Source: Colius striatus (Eukaryota; Chordata; Aves; Coliiformes; Coliidae). From it: a stretch of 64,000 bases of DNA. The DNA is taken from assembly GCF_028858725.1 (NCBI RefSeq), contig NC_084773.1, positions 22,142,850 through 22,206,849 on the forward strand, read 5' to 3'. The position numbers and the translations under genes are program-made. The notes beneath the pieces were generated by a model that ran no database searches, had not been told where the DNA came from, and saw only the letters and a list, made by a program, of their open reading frames with translations. This document shows, in pieces, positions 61,701 through 64,000 of the stretch. The first letter of the stretch is position 1; every line of letters starts with the position of its first letter.

Positions 61701-62377
61701 GAAAAGTAACAGACCAGCCAGTCTGTGCATTTTCAGTGCAGGTGATGTGATGTGAAAATGCTCCTCTCAAGCTTCTACCTGAAACATGCTCACCCAGGGA
61801 ATTCCCACCCCAAACATTTGCTGCATTTCAGAGGTGGAGTTTGCCCTCCAACGATCACACACTGCTCCTCCTCGAGTGCCTGAGCATTTTCTCAGGCCAG
61901 TTCCTAGTTCAAAATAAAAGCTACAGAAATAGCAACACTGAAAGGTGGCCAATTTTTTCTCTGAACTGAACTCTTCCCATTTGGAAAGATAAACAAGCAC
62001 CAACTTCCCAAACCTCAGTGGAGCAGCGCCTGGAGCCACTGCAGACACCCATAGAGCGGACAAAGCGGCACCAGCCACTCCTGGCTCCTCCAGCATCAGC
62101 ACAAAGAGCCTCTTGCTGGAGGGGCAAACCTGGTTTGCCCTTTTTTCACCTGGGCGCGGAGGGAGGGAGGGAGGAAGGGTGGCATCCCAGGCACTGGGTG
62201 GGAGCTTGGGGCCAAGCCCCTCCCTGCCCTCATACTCACCCCACACAAGGGGAGCAGCAGGGGCTGGTGGCCTCAGACCCGACTCACCAGCACATGTTTG
62301 CACTCCACGGCAGAGGAGTTCACCCATTGGGCTTCAAACGTCCTGTCTGTCCCAAAATGGCACTCCAGAGCTGTCTC
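22649..62377 (-). CDS. PLXND1: PLXND1, plexin-D1 (3' part, 27 exons)
   Basis: Plexin-D1 is the single-pass receptor for class 3 semaphorins (notably SEMA3E) in endothelium, neurons and thymocytes; its cytoplasmic part is a Rap-type GAP that accepts Rho GTPases. The 27 exons listed separately sum to 3447 nt, 1148 residues and TAG, all with GT/AG borders and matching phases. Domains in order: end of the extracellular stalk, third PSI domain (58780-58943), three IPT/TIG repeats (57134 down to 50225), TM helix (46480-46594), juxtamembrane coiled coil (45346-45453), GAP part 1 with the RRTE arginine finger (41577-41775), Rho-binding domain (33668-29000) and GAP part 2 with [15 protein letters not shown] (26559-26706). 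It ends ...YECCSEA. The sema domain, PSI1-2 and the start lie right of the window. Identity is certain. PLXND1 faces H1-8 tail to tail as in other tetrapods. Confidence 0.97.
23344..23418 (-). CDS. PLXND1: PLXND1 exon (GAP C-terminal helices)
   Basis: 25 codons, [20 protein letters not shown] plus RYRSQ; phase 0 on both sides, donor gtgagt, acceptor cttaaag. Confidence 0.96.
24146..24286 (-). CDS. PLXND1: PLXND1 exon (GAP domain)
   Basis: 47 codons, [20 protein letters not shown] then [20 protein letters not shown], ending EESR; phase 0 on both sides. Confidence 0.97.
24287..26558 (-). other. PLXND1 intron 24287-26558
   Basis: This 2.3-kb intron shows no gene. Its AT-rich part near 24780-24990 looks different from its surroundings and may be a regulatory element (see findings); the rest is unique GC-rich intron with an A-rich run near 25870-25910. 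Confidence 0.55.
26559..26706 (-). CDS. PLXND1: PLXND1 exon (second GAP arginine region)
   Basis: Starts with one base that completes Ser, then [20 protein letters not shown] and [20 protein letters not shown]. It holds the second catalytic arginine (LRFWVN) of the split plexin GAP. Confidence 0.97.
28027..28190 (-). CDS. PLXND1: PLXND1 exon (GAP domain)
   Basis: [40 protein letters not shown] and [14 protein letters not shown]; phase 0 in, phase 2 out, donor gtttgg. Confidence 0.97.
29000..29104 (-). CDS. PLXND1: PLXND1 exon (RBD to GAP linker)
   Basis: 35 codons, [20 protein letters not shown] and [15 protein letters not shown]; phase 0 on both sides, donor gtagga. Confidence 0.96.
30485..30519 (-). 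CDS. PLXND1: PLXND1 short exon (35 nt)
   Basis: Encodes [12 protein letters not shown] with the first base supplied by the upstream exon. Acceptor ctttacag, donor gtaagt. The short size is needed for the frame and the peptide is highly conserved in plexins. Confidence 0.95.
31524..31587 (-). CDS. PLXND1: PLXND1 exon (RBD)
   Basis: 64 nt, [20 protein letters not shown] plus R and one base; acceptor cctccacag, donor gtgatg. Confidence 0.96.
32495..32598 (-). CDS. PLXND1: PLXND1 exon (Rho-binding domain)
   Basis: [20 protein letters not shown] and [14 protein letters not shown]; phase 1 in, phase 0 out, donor gtaaac, acceptor tgtactcag. Confidence 0.96.
32996..33098 (+). repeat. 17-bp tandem repeat, 6 copies, in a PLXND1 intron
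   Basis: Six head-to-tail copies of cactgctccagccccgt, with an A/G change at the penultimate base, between exons 32495-32598 and 33668-33824. Confidence 0.93.
33668..33824 (-). CDS. PLXND1: PLXND1 exon (Rho-binding domain)
   Basis: [40 protein letters not shown] and [12 protein letters not shown]; phase 0 in, phase 1 out. Confidence 0.97.
35748..35894 (-). CDS. PLXND1: PLXND1 exon (GAP part 1 end)
   Basis: 49 codons, [40 protein letters not shown] and RENIEAKPR; donor gtgagt. The intron before it in the gene (35895-41576) is the longest seen here. Confidence 0.97.
35895..41293 (-). other. Largest PLXND1 intron in the window (35895-41576), non-repeat part
   Basis: No exon, RNA gene or transposon was recognised. 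It contains AT-rich islands near 37080-37190, 38030-38360 and 40440-40750 within GC-rich sequence; the first is dense in homeodomain cores. These are candidate intronic enhancers. Confidence 0.5.
41294..41510 (+). repeat. 33-bp minisatellite, about 7 copies, beside a PLXND1 exon
   Basis: Copies of gtgccactgctgtcccacct plus cccgaccagggca, with cccgaccaggg and cctgaccagag variants. All frames stay open because the unit is 33 bp, so long false ORFs appear on both strands. Confidence 0.95.
41577..41775 (-). CDS. PLXND1: PLXND1 exon (GAP arginine finger)
   Basis: 66 codons, [40 protein letters not shown] and [20 protein letters not shown]. The RRTE motif carries the first catalytic arginine of plexin GAPs. 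A minisatellite starts about 65 bp beyond its donor. Confidence 0.97.
42192..42322 (-). CDS. PLXND1: PLXND1 exon (GAP part 1)
   Basis: [40 protein letters not shown] and VRD plus two bases of Arg; donor gtatga, acceptor ttgtag. Confidence 0.97.
42852..43015 (+). mobile_element. Degenerate CR1 LINE 3' end
   Basis: The stretch gagaggctatgggatttcca, tccttaaaggtatttgacac, aactggacaaggcccttggc, aatctccactagttggag and the closing aagtgaccctctgactgttc follow, with many changes, the 3' end of avian CR1 elements as I know them (peptide-free tail with 'ccatccctggaggt' and 'ggtcccttccaacc'). No ORF remains. It is fixed intronic debris. Confidence 0.6.
43380..43487 (-). CDS. PLXND1: PLXND1 exon (juxtamembrane to GAP)
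   Basis: 36 codons, [20 protein letters not shown] and [16 protein letters not shown]; phase 0 on both sides, donor gtgagt. The middle is a variable linker. Confidence 0.94.
44683..44786 (-). CDS. PLXND1: PLXND1 exon (cytoplasmic segment)
   Basis: [20 protein letters not shown] and [14 protein letters not shown]. The acceptor gctttgcag gives two bases finishing a Glu codon; donor gtaagg. Confidence 0.96.
45346..45453 (-). CDS. PLXND1: PLXND1 exon (TM end and coiled coil)
   Basis: [20 protein letters not shown] and [15 protein letters not shown]: the end of the TM helix, basic stop-transfer residues and the juxtamembrane helix. Donor gtgagt, acceptor tttttcag. Confidence 0.96.
46480..46594 (-). 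CDS. PLXND1: PLXND1 exon (transmembrane helix)
   Basis: [20 protein letters not shown] then the hydrophobic [18 protein letters not shown], the single TM segment. Phase 0 in, phase 1 out, donor gtaagg. Confidence 0.97.
46595..50224 (-). other. PLXND1 intron 46595-50224
   Basis: A 3.6-kb intron between the ectodomain and TM exons. The long frames near 47300-48100 have no family resemblance and read like GC-rich noise. A short A/T palindrome, tactatatagta, lies at 47003-47014. No gene is seen. Confidence 0.55.
50225..50374 (-). CDS. PLXND1: PLXND1 exon (membrane-proximal ectodomain)
   Basis: 50 codons, [40 protein letters not shown] and [10 protein letters not shown]; phase 0 on both sides, donor gtgagt. 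Confidence 0.96.
51240..51515 (-). CDS. PLXND1: PLXND1 exon (IPT3 and following)
   Basis: 92 codons, [40 protein letters not shown] and [17 protein letters not shown]; phase 0 on both sides, donor gtaaga. Confidence 0.96.
51662..51752 (-). CDS. PLXND1: PLXND1 exon (IPT3 start)
   Basis: One base completing Ser, then [20 protein letters not shown] and [10 protein letters not shown]. The GG-ITL-GRGF pattern is a TIG repeat; donor gtgggt. Confidence 0.95.
52755..52922 (-). CDS. PLXND1: PLXND1 exon (IPT2 second half)
   Basis: [40 protein letters not shown] and [15 protein letters not shown]. Two in-frame acceptors (border at 52922 or 52916) differ by two codons, Ser-Arg; the first after the pyrimidine tract was chosen. 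Confidence 0.92.
53636..53775 (-). CDS. PLXND1: PLXND1 exon (IPT2 first half)
   Basis: [40 protein letters not shown] and KQCTDI plus two bases. Acceptor tgttttcag was chosen over an internal gtgcag so that LPVVQ, conserved in plexins, stays coding. Confidence 0.93.
53776..56812 (-). other. PLXND1 intron 53776-56812
   Basis: A 3.0-kb intron separating IPT1 from IPT2. No coding signal, RNA gene or clear repeat was seen. Confidence 0.55.
56813..56912 (-). CDS. PLXND1: PLXND1 exon (IPT1 end)
   Basis: [20 protein letters not shown] and [13 protein letters not shown]; acceptor ctggcag, donor gtgagt. Confidence 0.95.
57134..57285 (-). CDS. PLXND1: PLXND1 exon (IPT1)
   Basis: [40 protein letters not shown] and [10 protein letters not shown]. 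Classic TIG start (P-GP-GGT-LTI-G-NLG). A CpG-rich exon. Donor gtgagt. Confidence 0.96.
58780..58943 (-). CDS. PLXND1: PLXND1 exon (third PSI domain)
   Basis: [40 protein letters not shown] and [14 protein letters not shown]. The cysteine pattern C-C-C-C-C-C is that of a plexin PSI module. Donor gtaaga. Confidence 0.96.
58944..61347 (-). other. PLXND1 intron 58944-61347
   Basis: A 2.4-kb intron. An AT-rich block at about 59930-60045 stands out; the rest is plain sequence without a gene. Confidence 0.55.
61348..61441 (-). CDS. PLXND1: PLXND1 exon (stalk before PSI3)
   Basis: 31 codons and one base, [20 protein letters not shown] and [11 protein letters not shown]; acceptor gtgtgcag, donor gtctga. 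The peptide matches the segment just before PSI3 in mammalian plexin-D1. Confidence 0.93.
62288..62377 (-). CDS. PLXND1: PLXND1 exon (stalk, first firm exon in window)
   Basis: 30 codons, [20 protein letters not shown] and [10 protein letters not shown]; acceptor cttttgcag, donor gtgagt, phase 0 on both sides. The ALECHFG...FEA-WVNSS pattern is the plexin-D1 stalk module. Confidence 0.93.
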
Positions 62378-62461
62378 CTGCAAAAGACAAGGGCAGAAGG
62401 GCTGCAACAACCACTTGCAGAGTTCTCTGCCCCAGCCAACCCAGCAGGTACTGGGGATTAC

Positions 62462-62486
62462 CCGGTTCCTGTCACCAGTGTCTGAA
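62462..62486 (-). CDS. PLXND1: Candidate PLXND1 25-nt microexon
   Basis: After minus-strand tgagcgcag, 25 bases encode the end of a Gly codon and SDTGDRNR, followed by gtaatc. Its size of 3n+1 is what is needed to join the 47-nt candidate exon upstream to exon 62288-62377 in frame. No homologous peptide is recalled, so it rests on phase and splice sites only. Confidence 0.35.
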
Positions 62487-62636
62487 CTGCGCTCAAAGCA
62501 AACAGGAGACCACAGCCAGACGCTGTCACGGGGCTGGGCTCTGTGCCTTGCTAATCCTGCTCAGTTACACACCTGTACATAAACCTGCTGCAGTCTGACA
62601 TCGCATGTGGAGCCAAGGCCTGTCCCTTCATCTCAC

Positions 62637-62683
62637 CCGGTGCTGCCGTGAAGTGTCACGACCAGGCGTGGGGCAGACATTCC
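62637..62683 (-). CDS. PLXND1: Candidate PLXND1 47-nt exon
   Basis: Between tgcctcag and gtgaga the minus strand reads GMSAPRLVVTLHGST plus two bases. The VP-NITLRG-like pattern is what plexins carry about 10-15 residues before the xECxF motif found in the next exon. Phase 2 at the end needs a 3n+1 exon in between. Confidence 0.45.
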
Positions 62684-62707
62684 CTGAGGCAGGAACACAC
62701 AGCACAT

Positions 62708-63122
62708 GCAGAGCAGGAGCTGTGCCTGACCCACAGCCTCACAGAGCAGGAGCCGTGCCTGACCCACAGCCTCACAGAGGAGGAGCCGTGCCTGACCCAC
62801 AGCCTCACAGAGCAGGAGCCGTGCCTGACCCACAGCCTCACAGAGCAGGAGCCGTGCCTGACCCACAGCCTCACAGAGCAGGAGCCGTGCCTGACCCACA
62901 GCCTCACAGAGCAGGAGCCGTGCCTGACCCACAGCCTCACAGAGCAGGAGCCGTGCCTGACCCACAGCCTCACAGAGCAGGAGCCGTGCCTGACCCACAG
63001 CCTCACAGAGCAGGAGCCGTGCCTGACCCACAGCCTCACAGAGCAGGAGCTGTGCCTGACCCACAGCCTCACAGAGCAGGAGCTGTGCCTGACCCACAGC
63101 CTCACAGAGCAGGAGCTGTGTC
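62708..63122 (+). repeat. 33-bp minisatellite, about 12.5 copies, in the PLXND1 5' part
   Basis: Twelve full head-to-tail copies of cagagcaggagccgtgcctg plus acccacagcctca and a partial one. Central copies are identical; the outer ones carry gagctgtg instead of gagccgtg, and one has gaggagg. The unit is a multiple of three, giving open frames of about 150-270 codons on both strands that are not genes. Confidence 0.97.
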
Positions 63123-64000
63123 TGGCCAGTCTATGCTTTCGTAATCCTCACCAGCAGGGTTCCTGGGTTCCTCTGGACCAGAGGTGTTTAAAGCTCCTGC
63201 TTCAATGCAGTCTGAGAGCCAAAGTGGCCCCAAGCCACCTCATTGAAACCAGACCAAGCCAGTCTCTTACCTGGGCTCACAGCCACCTTCCCTCTCCTCC
63301 CAACAACTGCACAGAGCAAATCTCTAATTCAAATGAGGACTCAGATGGGAATATGTTCAAAGATATTCTGTGCTACTTTCCTGATACCACAAGGATGATA
63401 ACCTGCCCTGAGTTACTGCTGTGCCCCTATCCCGCAGGAAAAAGTCCTGTCTTCCAAGCAGGTTGATGCTCCGCCACTACTGAGGTCTAACTACCCTTTG
63501 AAAACTGACAGATCTGATACAAGACATGAAAGAAAATGCTAGACTCCTGGCAGGCAGCTGCTGGCTCAGCCAACACACGTGCAGCCATGAGGGGAAACTG
63601 CAATCTCCTCCAGTGTATGGCTTGTGCCCAGGCAGGTACTGCTCTGCAGGCTGGCCCATGCCCACTGCTGCTCACCCAGCCCCAGGCAGGCCCCTGCAGT
63701 GGCAAAGGTGTTGGGGCACGTGTCTCTGATGCTCCAAGCTCCAGTAGCAGAGCGAAGAGGAAAGGAGAAGGAATCCCATGCGGGAGGAAGCCAGACCGCT
63801 GGAGCCTCTCCAGCCGCGCCGGCAGCAGCGCTGCCTTGGCCCCTTTCCTGCTGACTTCATTTCCTACTGGGTTAAATGCGGTATTGCTTCCTCTTCAGCC
63901 ACCTCCAGCATCCACAGAGGAAGGATTTCTCGCCCTGTTTTGCTGACTGCAGAGGGCACATCCTCCTTTACAGAGGCTGGACCTGATCCAGAATGGCAGC
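63123..64000. other. Right end: PLXND1 intron, further exons not identified
   Basis: By gene structure this should be PLXND1 sequence 5' of the stalk exons. I looked for PSI2 or sema-domain peptides with proper splice sites on the minus strand and found none I would defend. Confidence 0.5.

Noticed and set aside
63267-63302. Possible 36-nt PLXND1 exon with good splice borders on the minus strand
   Set aside because: In the phase needed to join the next candidate exon it contains a stop; other phases give no recognisable PSI peptide.
62633-63466. Open frames of 149-272 codons on both strands with repeats such as EQEPCLTHSLT
   Set aside because: They are the three-frame reading of a 33-bp minisatellite (length divisible by three, no stop in the unit). 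No start context, splice support or homology.
1-64000. CRISPR arrays, operons, phage or plasmid genes, endogenous retrovirus genes, tRNA or rRNA genes
   Set aside because: Looked for and not seen. The tandem repeats lack the spacer structure of CRISPR arrays, and all firm coding sequence belongs to four vertebrate genes with introns.

Overview
The window is vertebrate nuclear DNA, most likely from a bird and perhaps a songbird. The rod opsin encoded here is 351 residues long, ends in ...SQVSPA, and is close to the chicken protein as I remember it. Introns are short, the DNA is GC-rich, simple minisatellites are frequent, and the only interspersed repeat I recognise is a worn CR1 LINE tail. 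Species and chromosome cannot be fixed from the sequence alone; in chicken I recall this block on chromosome 12.

Four genes lie in the order known from other tetrapods: IFT122 (+), RHO (+), H1-8/H1FOO (+) and PLXND1 (-). From 1 to 8.3 kb is the 3' part of IFT122: nine coding exons, 361 codons and stop, with a poly(A) signal at 8291. From 8.3 to 12.55 kb is a gene desert. A photoreceptor-type promoter sits at about 12.57-12.66 kb and the complete five-exon RHO gene at 12799-15381. A 34-bp minisatellite lies just behind RHO. The oocyte linker histone H1-8 is at 17634-18970 (five exons predicted, the first very short). PLXND1 faces it tail to tail: its 3' UTR begins near 20.45 kb, its stop is at 22649, and 27 exons (1148 residues and stop) can be followed upstream to 62377, with two further candidate small exons up to 62683. 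The sema domain, signal peptide and promoter of PLXND1 lie beyond the right edge.

Every exon was placed by translating it, checking the GT/AG borders and making the codon phases of neighbours agree. The coding sums come out as whole codons in all four genes (IFT122 1088 nt including two carried-over bases, RHO 1056, H1-8 846, PLXND1 3447).

The four genes do not form a pathway. IFT122 is a ciliary transport subunit, RHO is the rod photopigment of a modified cilium, H1-8 packages oocyte chromatin and PLXND1 is a semaphorin receptor of endothelium and neurons. I see no mobile cassette, CRISPR array, operon or foreign gene cluster, so no new gene system is claimed. The points worth a second look are two consecutive 3n, stop-free introns in H1-8, a pair of candidate small exons that close the PLXND1 reading frame, two unrelated 33-bp minisatellites beside PLXND1 exons, homeodomain-site clusters in PLXND1 introns, and a few amino-acid changes in RHO and at the PLXND1 C-terminus.
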